A stretch of 39,000 nucleotides of DNA from JAAYCI01 sp964370165 (GTDB lineage Bacteria; Bacillota; Clostridia; Oscillospirales; Ruminococcaceae): assembly GCA_964370165.1 (NCBI GenBank), contig CAYJIG010000015.1:1-39000 (forward strand), written 5' to 3'. The notes below the pieces were generated by a model. It was not told the DNA's origin. It saw only the letters and a program-made list of their open reading frames with translations, and ran no database searches. Numbering within the stretch: the stretch's first letter is position 1; the number at the start of each line of letters is the position of its first letter. Shown here piece after piece: positions 1 through 8,638 of this stretch. Made by a program: the position numbers and the translations under genes.

Positions 1-623
1 TGCCAAAAAAACATGGACGACACGCAAAAAAGGCGCAACGTGTCGCTTTTTTGTGGTGTAACCCGCTTTGGTATAGCGTCTACATCCACAGCATTTGCAA
101 GGCTAATCGCCGGCACGCCCAAGATGTTTTCATCATACGAATACGTGCTGAAAAAGTCTAAATATTTATGTAGTTTTTTTCTATACATGCGGTCGATGCT
201 TAAAAATATCTTTGATGCTACGCTGTTTTCACTTTGCAGTTCTGCGTCATACGGCCAGGTGGGTATTTCCTCTGCAATCACGACATTTCGCTTTTTTAAT
301 TGCCGCAACGCACGCAGGTGCAGGCCGTCGCAAAGTGGTTTTCGGATATAGCACAAGTCAAAATCCACATCGGTGTACTGCGTCGCCGCCAAAAATGTGT
401 ACGCATGGTTTAGGTGTGCAGACAGCCCTTTAGGCGTATACTCTTTTTTGTCGCGCAGCTTTATCCGTTTGTTTTCATGCAGTAGCCAGCCGCCTTCGTC
501 GTCTATGTCGGTAGCCCACACGCTGTGTCCCAAACTTTCAAACGCCGCTATTTGGCTTTTCAGCTTTTTCATCACGCCCACGCTTTCCTGACTGGTGCGC
601 AGGCCACAAAACAAGATATTCAC
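1..623 (-). CDS. GT-B (family 4-like) glycosyltransferase, N-terminal part, runs off the left edge
   Basis: The frame is open from a GTG at 623 to base 1, giving 207 residues that begin MNILFCGLRTSQESVGVMKK. This is a typical Rossmann opening of a GT-B acceptor domain (ILFCG, then a helix and 'SLGHSVWATDID'). Later segments fit the same fold ('DLCYIRKP', 'NVVIAEEIPTWPYDAE'). The start is supported by AGGAGG seven bases upstream and by a GTGTGA overlap with the stop of the amidotransferase gene before it, so translation is probably coupled. The donor-binding C-terminal half is outside the window, so the sugar cannot be guessed. It is the last visible gene of the long minus-strand glycan operon and probably adds one sugar to the exported polymer. 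The overlapping plus-strand frames here are shadows. Confidence 0.78.
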   Translation of the reverse strand, partial: MNILFCGLRTSQESVGVMKKLKSQIAAFESLGHSVWATDIDDEGGWLLHENKRIKLRDKKEYTPKGLSAHLNHAYTFLAATQYTDVDFDLCYIRKPLCDGLHLRALRQLKKRNVVIAEEIPTWPYDAELQSENSVASKIFLSIDRMYRKKLHKYLDFFSTYSYDENILGVPAISLANAVDVDAIPKRVTPQKSDTLRLFCVSSMFFW

Positions 624-2500
624 ACAGCTCCCTCCTTCACGGAAAACAGCTTTGCCCATCGTGAGACGCACATTATCCGCCACCACACAAACTCGCCTTT
701 TTGTGGTGCGGCCAAGTGACGCTCAAACCCCTGCATAACGGCTTGTTCGTTTAAAACAGAAGGAAATACACGGCAGGCATTTTTAAGCTCGGCCCTGAAC
801 CAACCCTCATTCGCACGTATGAAATCCATCTCCGGCGCAGGAAATCCCATCTTACCGTGGCGTGCATATATTTCATGCGGCAATATATCTTTCACCGCAT
901 CTCGCAAGGCCGACTTGCTCACGCCGTCTTTGATTTTATATGCAAACGGCAACCTGCGTGACAACATTGCCAAATCCACATCCATGAACGGAACCCTGGC
1001 CTCGATGCTGTGCGCCATGGAGTTTCTGTCTTCCAAATGCAGTAGCTGACACAAATGCCCGCTGATATTTTGGCGTATATATTCCGATGTGCTTGGAACG
1101 GTGTACTGAGCCGAGTCCAGCATCAGTTTTTTCCATCTTTTTTGCGAGAATATTTTGGGTTTTTGCAAGCTGATATAAACACTATTCAAAAGCCTTGATA
1201 TTTTTTTAGGCAAAAACGCCGCCGCATAGCAAAAAAGCACCACAGAAAACGTCGACACCGGCTGCATTCCCGCACGTGTGGTTTTGTATGCCTCAAGCTC
1301 TTTTTTAAACAGTTTATGGTTTCTATTTCGCAGTAGCTCTGTAAAATACACAAGATAAAACTGCGAATATCCCGCCATTTGCTCGTCTGCACCTTGGCCG
1401 TCCAGCATAACTGTCAGGTCTTGGCGCTTTGCCTCTTCAAACACGCACCACTGCGAATACGGCGACGAAGACGGTAGCGGCTCGTCCATATGCCAAATCA
1501 GCTTGTCCAGCCACTGTGTGTCTTTGCTGATATTTGGGAAGATTTTATGGCTTACTGCGTTTGTTTTTTCCAGCACCATATCGATATATTTTTGCTCGTT
1601 ATACGCTTTTTCTTCATAGCAGGAAGACACCGTGTGTTGCAAAGCTTCCTTGCCCTCTTCTTTTAAAAGCTCATGCACAGCCCCCACTATGGCGGAAGAG
1701 TCAATTCCGCCCGACAGGCACGAGCCCACCTGCACATCGGCAAAAAGTCGCCTCTCTACGGCGTTTTTGAACAACTTTTTGTATTCTTCGCATCCGTCCT
1801 CATAGCTGTCTTTGAATTCTTCTTTGTCTGAAAGTGTGAAATAACACTCAGTTTTTAGTGTTCTGCTTTTCAAGTCAAAGCGCAAGTTATGCCCCGGAAG
1901 TAGCTGGGCCACACCCTCAAATAATGTGTTTTCGCCCTCGTCCATCTCGCCCAGCACCAAAAATCTTTCAAGTGCCGGCATGCATGCAAAACGCTGGTTT
2001 TCCTGCCATAAAAGTAGCTGTTTTATCTCGGACGCAAAAGCAAAATCACCTTTTTCAAACGTGTAATAAAACGGCTTTATGCCAAACCTGTCCCTGCTGC
2101 AAAATAGCATATTTTTACTGCGGTCATATATGCAAAACGCCCACATGCCGTTAAGATGCTGCACACATTCCTCGCCATAGCAGTGATATGCCGCCGCCAA
2201 AACCTCGGTGTCGCAACTGGTCTCAAAGGTATAGCCTTTTTGCGACAGCTGTTGTTTAAGTTCTAAAAAGTTATATATTTCGCCGTTGTACGTCAGCACG
2301 TAGTCTTTATAGACAAACGGCTGTGCACCGGCTTCTGACAAGTCTAAAATCGCAAGCCTGCGATGGCCAAGCGCAAGACTGCCCTCGTAAAAACTACCCC
2401 GTGCATCGGGTCCACGGTAGGCAATCATGTCTACCATCTCTTCAAATTTTGCCTTGTCTACCGTGCTATTTGCCTTTGAAAACCCACAAATCCCGCACAT
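620..2500 (-). CDS. Asparagine-synthase-type glutamine amidotransferase (copy 1), probably sugar-uronate amidating
   Basis: This 626-residue protein begins MCGICGF, giving the class II glutamine amidotransferase nucleophile Cys2, followed by 'YRGPDARG' and 'LGHRRLAILDLS'. The C-terminal synthetase half has the PP-loop 'SCLSGGIDSSAIVG' and a later 'SIEARVPFMD' segment, so both AsnB domains are complete. AsnB releases ammonia from glutamine and transfers it to an adenylated carboxylate. In polysaccharide loci (Francisella WbtH, Pseudomonas WbpS) such proteins convert hexuronic acids to uronamides, which fits the uronate pathway at 16225-20453. AAGGAG lies five bases before the ATG. A second AsnB-like gene is at 12849-14714. 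A housekeeping asparagine synthetase is the alternative, but two copies in one glycan locus make this less likely. Confidence 0.85.
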   Translation of the reverse strand: MCGICGFSKANSTVDKAKFEEMVDMIAYRGPDARGSFYEGSLALGHRRLAILDLSEAGAQPFVYKDYVLTYNGEIYNFLELKQQLSQKGYTFETSCDTEVLAAAYHCYGEECVQHLNGMWAFCIYDRSKNMLFCSRDRFGIKPFYYTFEKGDFAFASEIKQLLLWQENQRFACMPALERFLVLGEMDEGENTLFEGVAQLLPGHNLRFDLKSRTLKTECYFTLSDKEEFKDSYEDGCEEYKKLFKNAVERRLFADVQVGSCLSGGIDSSAIVGAVHELLKEEGKEALQHTVSSCYEEKAYNEQKYIDMVLEKTNAVSHKIFPNISKDTQWLDKLIWHMDEPLPSSSPYSQWCVFEEAKRQDLTVMLDGQGADEQMAGYSQFYLVYFTELLRNRNHKLFKKELEAYKTTRAGMQPVSTFSVVLFCYAAAFLPKKISRLLNSVYISLQKPKIFSQKRWKKLMLDSAQYTVPSTSEYIRQNISGHLCQLLHLEDRNSMAHSIEARVPFMDVDLAMLSRRLPFAYKIKDGVSKSALRDAVKDILPHEIYARHGKMGFPAPEMDFIRANEGWFRAELKNACRVFPSVLNEQAVMQGFERHLAAPQKGEFVWWRIMCVSRWAKLFSVKEGAV

Positions 2501-2568
2501 ATTTTCTCCTTAGTCCTTTGTTTTCGATACGCTCTGCAATGCTTGTGCAAATCCACTTCACTAAACTG

Positions 2569-3576
2569 CTATATTTCGTTTAAAATAAGCTCTGATATAT
2601 ATAAATCGGGATATTCAGCTTCATGTTTCTTCGCAATATTTTCCATCTGTGTTTTGTACACAGCCGAAGAAAAAACACTGCTTTGTGTTATTTTTTCTGC
2701 ATCGCCGCTTATCTCACACAGCACCAGCATGCCTTTGCCACACTGCACCAGCACTTCCCCATCGGGAAACACCAAAATCACCTGACCCGGCACTGCTTTT
2801 GTTTTCATTTCTTGCTGAAGTGGTTTTGCTTGCCACACAGCGATTTTTTCATCGTTTAGCATCGTGTATGCGCCGGGATATGGTCGTCCCAACGCTCTGA
2901 TAAAGTCGTATATCTTGTCTGCCGGTCTATTCCAGTCTATCATCCCGTCTTCTGCCGTGCGTTTGGGCAGGTATCTGCATTCAGTCTCCTCTTGCACCTG
3001 ACCTTTTTTCATGGCAAGTGCGCCGCTATGATAGCTTTTTATCATCATGTCGGCCATGGCGATGCCAAACTTTATATAGCTGGTGAAAATATCGTCAGTG
3101 TCGGTATACGAAAAGCTTTGCACATCGATAATATCACCCGAGTCAATCCCTACATCTATCCAAAAAATAGACAACGTGAAATTTTCGCATCCCAGCATCA
3201 TTGCCCAGTTTTGCGGGCTACGTCCTCTTCCTTTGCTTATTCCCAGTGGGCTTCCGTGGCTACCCACCACCCCTATTTTACAGTGTTCAATAAACCAGTC
3301 GGGCACCAGCCTTTGCCAGCTTGCCACCAGCACCACGTCTATACAGAGCTCTTTTATCCGTTTTTTATCCTCGTCATTTTTCATGGTATAGCTTTGCATC
3401 GGAATATATTCTATCCCTGCATTTTTACAAAAATTTTCATAACATAAATACTCGTTATTTTGGCGGTTCACCTCTGTATCACACAGGCCGATAAGACCTT
3501 TTATCGGCAAATTTTCACACAGCATGTGCACAGGCAACCAACCGGTTTTTGTGCCGCACAAAATATAAATATTCAT
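2569..3576 (-). CDS. Formyltransferase-family protein (copy 1), N10-formyl-THF type, altered active site
   Basis: This 335-residue protein resembles methionyl-tRNA formyltransferase and sugar N-formyltransferases. The formyl-transfer core is around residues 80-150: 'VVLVASWQRLVP', 'GSHGSPLGISKGRGRSPQNW' and 'IDVGIDSGDII'. His107 and Asp145 match the catalytic His and Asp, but the usual Asn two residues before the His (N-x-H) is Gly105. A C-terminal domain with 'RALGRPYPGAYT' resembles the FMT C-terminal region. The start overlaps the stop of the deacetylase-like gene (ATGA), with GGAGG seven bases upstream, so the two are translationally coupled. In this locus it most likely acts on an amino sugar rather than Met-tRNA; this is inference. 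The altered Asn leaves catalytic competence open. Confidence 0.8.
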   Translation of the reverse strand: MNIYILCGTKTGWLPVHMLCENLPIKGLIGLCDTEVNRQNNEYLCYENFCKNAGIEYIPMQSYTMKNDEDKKRIKELCIDVVLVASWQRLVPDWFIEHCKIGVVGSHGSPLGISKGRGRSPQNWAMMLGCENFTLSIFWIDVGIDSGDIIDVQSFSYTDTDDIFTSYIKFGIAMADMMIKSYHSGALAMKKGQVQEETECRYLPKRTAEDGMIDWNRPADKIYDFIRALGRPYPGAYTMLNDEKIAVWQAKPLQQEMKTKAVPGQVILVFPDGEVLVQCGKGMLVLCEISGDAEKITQSSVFSSAVYKTQMENIAKKHEAEYPDLYISELILNEI

Positions 3577-4349
3577 TGAAATTCCTCCGCGCCATAGTTT
3601 TCATCTTCTCTTTTTGACGCTTTCAGCTCTTCGCAGTATCTTTTCCACGTGGCCTCTTTTTGGCCTTGGATACAGCGCATGATTCGCGCCGCCGGGCTGA
3701 GCACTTCCGGTGTCCACCACGCAGGATGAGTAAGCACTTGCAGGTTTGAAATAGATGTGTCTTTTAGCACCTCGTCCAGCCGTCTATATCTCCAGTGCCC
3801 GTTAGAGTCCGAGCAGTAGTCATACCTTTGCGAGATGTCTTGAGAGTATGTGTTTATCATTCCCACATAGTGGCTGTCGTTTAAGTCCAGCACATTGCGA
3901 AGTTCGGGCTGATGAAAAGAAATGGCCGAAAGACTGCACCCAAGCGCGTTTTCCATCAGTGACTTTTCCTGCATAAAAAACTCTTCACGTGCTTTTTTAT
4001 CGGTGAAGCAGTCGCATATAAACCCAAAATCGGCATGTAGCCCAATGTCATGCCCAAGAGATAGTATCTCTTTTGCGCAATTTAGCACTTCTATGTCAAA
4101 CAAGTTGTAAAAATAGCAGTGAGGATAAATAAAAAATGTAGATTTTACCCCTTCTTCGTGCTCGATCCGAGCCAGCGCACGTGCACGATGTAAGGAATAA
4201 TCAACATCATGACGCCACAAAATTGTATTTCCTTGCGTTTCGTGCTCTGCATACCCTACAAACTGAAATCTTTCTTTGGCTAGTTTTATCAGTTTTCTGT
4301 AGTTTTCCTCGGTAAAATCAGCATACCTATGTTTTTCTGCCGGTGTCAT
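3573..4349 (-). CDS. Polysaccharide deacetylase-like (NodB-fold) protein, copy 1
   Basis: The 258-residue protein carries 'ILWRHDVDYSLHRA' near residues 46-59. HDVD sits where NodB-type enzymes have the metal-binding and catalytic Asp pair. It is followed by 'GVKSTFFIYP', 'LGHDIGLHADFGF' and 'SFHQPELR', a pattern of His residues consistent with a metal-dependent carbohydrate deacetylase. No signal peptide is visible, so it should act in the cytoplasm on a nucleotide sugar, lipid-linked glycan or other precursor. AGAGGAG lies six bases before the ATG. Its stop overlaps the start of the formyltransferase gene by four bases, which suggests paired function (removal of an acyl group, then formylation). 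The substrate is unknown. Confidence 0.72.
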   Translation of the reverse strand: MTPAEKHRYADFTEENYRKLIKLAKERFQFVGYAEHETQGNTILWRHDVDYSLHRARALARIEHEEGVKSTFFIYPHCYFYNLFDIEVLNCAKEILSLGHDIGLHADFGFICDCFTDKKAREEFFMQEKSLMENALGCSLSAISFHQPELRNVLDLNDSHYVGMINTYSQDISQRYDYCSDSNGHWRYRRLDEVLKDTSISNLQVLTHPAWWTPEVLSPAARIMRCIQGQKEATWKRYCEELKASKREDENYGAEEFQ

Positions 4350-4382
4350 TTAGTTCTCCTCTTTTTGTTGCAACATACGCTT

Positions 4383-5978
4383 TTATTTTACATGGATTTG
4401 GCTATACGCCTCGTAACACTTCGCCACAATTTTCTCATGCGAGTGATATTTTAGTATCCACTGCCTGCCACCCGCAGATTTTTCCTTTGCTGTTTGTGTC
4501 GAGGCTACCACTTCCTTCATGGCTTTATAAATATCGTCTTCGCCTCCACAGGCATAATACGGCAAATCTGCCCCAAAATACGCCTGCATACGCTCTTTTT
4601 GCACCGCACTCGCTATCAGCGGCGTGTTTGCACACAGCACCTCAAACGTGATTGCGCCGAACACTTCCCAGTAAAACTGATCCAGCACGGCATCTACATG
4701 CGCAAACGCCTTGTGCAATTCCATTTTATCTATAGGTTTTATCCAGGTGATCAACCTTGCAAGGTGTGCATTTTTTTCTATCATTTCTTTTATGTTTTGG
4801 GTGGCCTCTCCCCATTCGGTCATCACCAAGCGGAAATCATGCCCTTCTTCCGCCAGGCGCATGGCCGCTCTCAACGCTTTGTCTTCACCCTTCAAGTACA
4901 CTGAAAGCCCTTCGTCCCATGTGTGACGTGATGGGCAGAAAAACAGCGGTATATCTTTTGCAACGCCAAACCTTGCGTCAAATTCACTGTTTTCGTCGGC
5001 TTTTTGCATTTTTTCTGCCATACGCTGCACATCAAGCCCGTGCAAAGCAAAAACCATCGGTGTTTTGGCTGTTTTTGATATATATTTTGCGCTGTCATAG
5101 CAGTCAGTATTAGTCAGCATCATGGCGTTTGCCCTAGCATACGCCAGCATCAAAAGCCTCGCTTCTTCGTCGTTTTGCACCGGCAAATATCGCAGTGTTC
5201 CGTTTTCATACGCTATATACGGCGTGACACCCGCAAGGTATGGCCAAATAGGATCGCCCGAGTACGCATGCACAAAGTCATACTGCGAAAAAAGCTCTTT
5301 ATACATCACGGCGTCACATGCACGATCGGCCAAAATACCTTCAAACTTTTCACCCCACTCGGGAAAAAGCGTTTCGGCGTCATTTTTCACCCTTGCCATT
5401 ATCTCGGCGATGCCTTCAAGGGCGTACATCTCTGTTCTTTCTTTTTCGGAAATTTTGCCTTGATTCTTTTTTATTTTAAGTGAAAAAAGGCGTGGATTTT
5501 TCAAAACAAGGCCCGCCGACACCCTTATCATGTCCCACATTTTCTCACATTTAGATAAAAAAGGCGCTGATTTTGCATTAGCTTTAAAGGAAAGATATCG
5601 CCGATAACGCTCCATCTTTTTCAGTAGCGCGTTTGCTTTTTTTGCGTTTCCACGCCTTTTTGCAAGCAAATACTCTACACCCAGCCTTTGTGATGATGCA
5701 CAAAACCACTCAGGCCGCTCGAAACCATGCAAATCCACTTTATGCCACGCCGGAAAGCTTTGGCTAATGATATCCCCGCTAAAATCGGCATCATCCCATT
5801 CGGGCGATGCCATAATATGGTAATATTCCACACTCAAAACATCGCAATCGGCACCTTGCGCATTCAGCATTTTAGCTATCTGATAAGCGTTGTTGCAGAT
5901 ATTACCCATGTGTAAAATACGCGGCGCACGTTTGTTTTTATCTATAAAATCCTGTATATAGCTTTCGACGTTTGTCAT
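4383..5978 (-). CDS. GT-B glycosyltransferase, tandem paralogue A
   Basis: A 531-residue protein starting MTNVESYIQDF. The chosen ATG at 5978 overlaps the stop of the upstream paralogue (ATGA) with GGAG seven bases before it; an in-frame ATG at 6002 has no such support. The N-terminal acceptor domain contains 'RAPRILHMGNICNNAYQ' and 'MLNAQGADCDVLSVEYYH'. The C-terminal donor domain contains 'WEVFGAITFEVL', an E-x7-E motif typical of retaining GT-B enzymes (family 4-like). The next gene upstream (5975-7573) has the same architecture and near-identical N-terminal motifs, so the two arose by tandem duplication. Predicted role: cytoplasmic-face transfer of a sugar onto the growing polymer. Donor and acceptor are unknown. 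Confidence 0.75.
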   Translation of the reverse strand: MTNVESYIQDFIDKNKRAPRILHMGNICNNAYQIAKMLNAQGADCDVLSVEYYHIMASPEWDDADFSGDIISQSFPAWHKVDLHGFERPEWFCASSQRLGVEYLLAKRRGNAKKANALLKKMERYRRYLSFKANAKSAPFLSKCEKMWDMIRVSAGLVLKNPRLFSLKIKKNQGKISEKERTEMYALEGIAEIMARVKNDAETLFPEWGEKFEGILADRACDAVMYKELFSQYDFVHAYSGDPIWPYLAGVTPYIAYENGTLRYLPVQNDEEARLLMLAYARANAMMLTNTDCYDSAKYISKTAKTPMVFALHGLDVQRMAEKMQKADENSEFDARFGVAKDIPLFFCPSRHTWDEGLSVYLKGEDKALRAAMRLAEEGHDFRLVMTEWGEATQNIKEMIEKNAHLARLITWIKPIDKMELHKAFAHVDAVLDQFYWEVFGAITFEVLCANTPLIASAVQKERMQAYFGADLPYYACGGEDDIYKAMKEVVASTQTAKEKSAGGRQWILKYHSHEKIVAKCYEAYSQIHVK

Positions 5979-7573
5979 TTGTTTACTCCGTCTTTTTGGC
6001 ACACGTCATAAAGATGTTCGTACGCCTCACAGTTTTTTGCCACAATAGCTTTATGGCTGTGATAATTCATAATCCAGTCTCTGCCGTTTTTTGCTGTCTC
6101 GGCACACTTTTGCGGGTTTAGCAGACCTTCTTCGGCAGCTTTTGCTATATCTTCTTCGTTCTCCACCGAGAAAACCGACCACATCGCAGGAAAAAACCTA
6201 AGCATCAACTCTTGCGAAATAGCCTTATTTACCAGCACGGCATGCCCGCTCATCAGTGTCTCTATGCCGTTTCCACCCATCAGCGGCAGTAAAAAATTAT
6301 CAAACACCAGCCTTGCATGCTGCAAAAGACGATAAAACTCTTTTTTCGAAAAGGGCCTGTGCCATATAACAGCATTTTCAAGGTTTGGGCATTCTTTTTT
6401 CAGCCAGTCTTTAAAAGTATCTACGTCATTACCCCATTCCAGCTGTAAAATCTTGAATGGGTGAGTGGCGCTGTGCTGTGCATACACTTTATCCAGTGCA
6501 CGATATAACACGTCGTTTGACTTTAGATATGTTCCGTATGCCGAGTCTATGTCTATCCTGGCAGGGCAAAAAAACAACACTTCTCCGTCTTTTATGTATG
6601 ATATATCGTCTTTTTGCTGTGCTATAGCTTCTTTTTGCTTTTGTAGCATTCTTTCGGTATCGAAGCCATGCAATCCACACACTATGGGTGCTTTGCTGTG
6701 TTTTGTGATATACTCTGCCGATTCATAGCAGTCCACATTTGTTACATACACAACATCTGCCGCGGCATAACTCAGCAGTAGCAGATGTCCCCTTGTGTTT
6801 TCCTCGTACGGAAAAGTGCGCAGAGTGCCATGCTCCCACGCAACATATTTGGTATCGCCTGCAAGATATGGCCATATCGCCTCGGTGGCATACCCTTGCA
6901 CTATGTCATACATCTCAAAAAGCGGCTTATATTCCAGTGCTGTTTTAATATAATAATCCATCTCGGCTGTGATGATAATTTTTCTATCCGGGAAATAATC
7001 TTTTGCGTCTTTTTGTAGTTTTTCTTGTATTTTATGCGCATATTCTTTAGTATAACTTATATTGCCATTACTATTTGAAGCCATTCCCGCAAGCGCCTCG
7101 CCGGCAAACAAAAACTTGTCTTTCACGTTTTGTATGAAAGAAATACCGCTGTGTGGAAGCTTTTCTTGCGACAGCTTTTTGCGCTGGTCTTCCATTTTAT
7201 GCCACAGTTTTTCCGCCTTACTATCTTTACCGCTTCGTTTTGCCATAAGATACGCTATAGCAGTTTTTCTGGGTGCTTGGGCAAACCATCTCGGCCGTAT
7301 AAAGCCGTTTAAGTCAACACTGCTCCAGTTTGGGCACTGCTGGTTTTCTATCTCGCCTGAAAAGTCCGCATCATCCCATTCAGGTGCACCCATCACATGG
7401 TAGTAATCTGCACACAGCACATCACAATCGGCGCCTTGTGCGTTCAGCATCTTGGCAGTTTGGTATGCGTTGTTCGCAATATTACCCACATGCAATATTT
7501 TTGGCGCGCGCTTATACACTTTTTTAAAATCTGCTATCCACTCTGCGGATGTGTTTGCAGTAAAAGTAGGCAT
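5975..7573 (-). CDS. GT-B glycosyltransferase, tandem paralogue B
   Basis: This 532-residue protein starts MPTFTANTSAEW, with TAAGGAG placed correctly before the ATG. It shares with paralogue A the segment 'RAPKILHVGNIANNAYQ', 'MLNAQGADCDVLCADYYH' and 'PEWDDADFSG', plus the tail 'NYHSHKAIVAK'. Where paralogue A has E-x7-E, this protein has 'LLPLMGGNGIETL': the second Glu is kept but the first position is Pro. Either the alignment slips by a residue or the copy has diverged in donor handling. It lies nine bases from the formyltransferase gene upstream and overlaps paralogue A by four bases. Likely part of polymer assembly, with a different linkage or donor from its sister. Confidence 0.75.
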   Translation of the reverse strand: MPTFTANTSAEWIADFKKVYKRAPKILHVGNIANNAYQTAKMLNAQGADCDVLCADYYHVMGAPEWDDADFSGEIENQQCPNWSSVDLNGFIRPRWFAQAPRKTAIAYLMAKRSGKDSKAEKLWHKMEDQRKKLSQEKLPHSGISFIQNVKDKFLFAGEALAGMASNSNGNISYTKEYAHKIQEKLQKDAKDYFPDRKIIITAEMDYYIKTALEYKPLFEMYDIVQGYATEAIWPYLAGDTKYVAWEHGTLRTFPYEENTRGHLLLLSYAAADVVYVTNVDCYESAEYITKHSKAPIVCGLHGFDTERMLQKQKEAIAQQKDDISYIKDGEVLFFCPARIDIDSAYGTYLKSNDVLYRALDKVYAQHSATHPFKILQLEWGNDVDTFKDWLKKECPNLENAVIWHRPFSKKEFYRLLQHARLVFDNFLLPLMGGNGIETLMSGHAVLVNKAISQELMLRFFPAMWSVFSVENEEDIAKAAEEGLLNPQKCAETAKNGRDWIMNYHSHKAIVAKNCEAYEHLYDVCQKDGVNK

Positions 7574-7582
7574 GATGTCTCC

Positions 7583-8611
7583 TTACAGCGTAAAGCTTTT
7601 CTCACTTTTTTCTTCAAGGGCCAGCAGGCGCTTTTTCAAATCTTCCACCTCTGCATGTAGCGCGGCAATCTCGTCTTCTGCCATCATCCCAAGGCGTGCA
7701 CGCAGGCTACTTACCACGTCTGCTGCCCGCTGATAATACACATCATCATACGATACACCGTAGATAGTTAAAAACCCATCGCCTGTTGCAACACTAACAG
7801 CACCGCTTTGGCGGCATATATCCGTAACCTGCCCCGGTGTGGCAAGGCTCGGCACCGAAAACTTGCCCACCGCCGCTTGCCATATCACAAGTTTTTTGTT
7901 CTTATAATATGTGTATGCGCCAAAAAACGGCCTACCCGAAGCACGCACCAGCCGCTCTAAGTCCGAAGAAGAACGCCGCCAGTCCAGATAACTGTCCGCC
8001 AAAACACGAGGATATCCTCTTAAGATATCTGCCGGGTTAGTGCTTTGCATTATCGGTGTAATACTTCCGCTTGCAAGGCCTTCCGCCGCTTGCATGTATA
8101 GCATCGGCATCCCGGCTTCCAGCGCGTCATACACCTCGCCCACAGTAGTTTGTGGCGATAGCGGAATATTACCTTTCAGTATGATATCACCACTGTCCAG
8201 CTCGCCCGGCGCCATTTTATGTATCGTCAGGCTTACATGGTCTTCCCCGTTTATTATTGCCCAGTTTGGGCAGGCATTGCCACGATATCTTGGCAAGTCT
8301 CCGGGATGCGCATTTAGTATCCCAAACGGAAAAAGTGATGTGATATCTTCACCCAAAATATATGGCCAGTTCATTGAAATACCAATGTCTGCCCTACAGT
8401 TTATTATAGCTTCTTTGTGCTGGTCAATATGTGCGCCTTGTAAAAAAACAGCACCTAAACTTTCAGCCAAAGCCTTAAAATCCTCGGCCTTCACAGTATA
8501 TTCCGGCGCCGCTTTGCATGTGGCGATAAGAACAACTTCGTGTCCTCTTTGGGCAAACATCTGGGCTGTCTTGTATAAAAGCTGGGTACGCCCTATTATG
8601 GCAACTCGCAT
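7583..8611 (-). CDS. Formyltransferase-family protein (copy 2), likely sugar N-formyltransferase
   Basis: A 342-residue protein with the start put at the ATG at 8611 (MRVAIIGRTQLL), which has AGAGGTG six bases upstream. A GTG at 8620 lies within that site. The catalytic core 'NAHPGDLPRYRGNACPNWAI' holds the expected Asn and His (residues 100 and 102), and 'GELDSGDII' supplies the Asp (139), so the N-H-D set of N10-formyl-tetrahydrofolate formyltransferases is complete. The C-terminal part ('LVRASGRPFFGAYTYY', 'ATPGQV') resembles the FMT C-terminal domain. The last 30 residues form a charged, probably coiled-coil tail. Placed in a glycan operon directly after a deacetylase-like gene, it probably formylates an amino sugar. 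Housekeeping Fmt is less likely, as no def or priA neighbours are present. Confidence 0.82.
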   Translation of the reverse strand: MRVAIIGRTQLLYKTAQMFAQRGHEVVLIATCKAAPEYTVKAEDFKALAESLGAVFLQGAHIDQHKEAIINCRADIGISMNWPYILGEDITSLFPFGILNAHPGDLPRYRGNACPNWAIINGEDHVSLTIHKMAPGELDSGDIILKGNIPLSPQTTVGEVYDALEAGMPMLYMQAAEGLASGSITPIMQSTNPADILRGYPRVLADSYLDWRRSSSDLERLVRASGRPFFGAYTYYKNKKLVIWQAAVGKFSVPSLATPGQVTDICRQSGAVSVATGDGFLTIYGVSYDDVYYQRAADVVSSLRARLGMMAEDEIAALHAEVEDLKKRLLALEEKSEKSFTL

Positions 8612-8638
8612 ATCATTCACCTCTGTAATATATTTCTA

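Noticed and set aside
13..719. Several overlapping plus-strand open frames at the left edge
   Set aside because: They lie antisense to the glycosyltransferase and amidotransferase genes, overlap one another, and have low-complexity, Cys/His/Phe-rich translations without family motifs.
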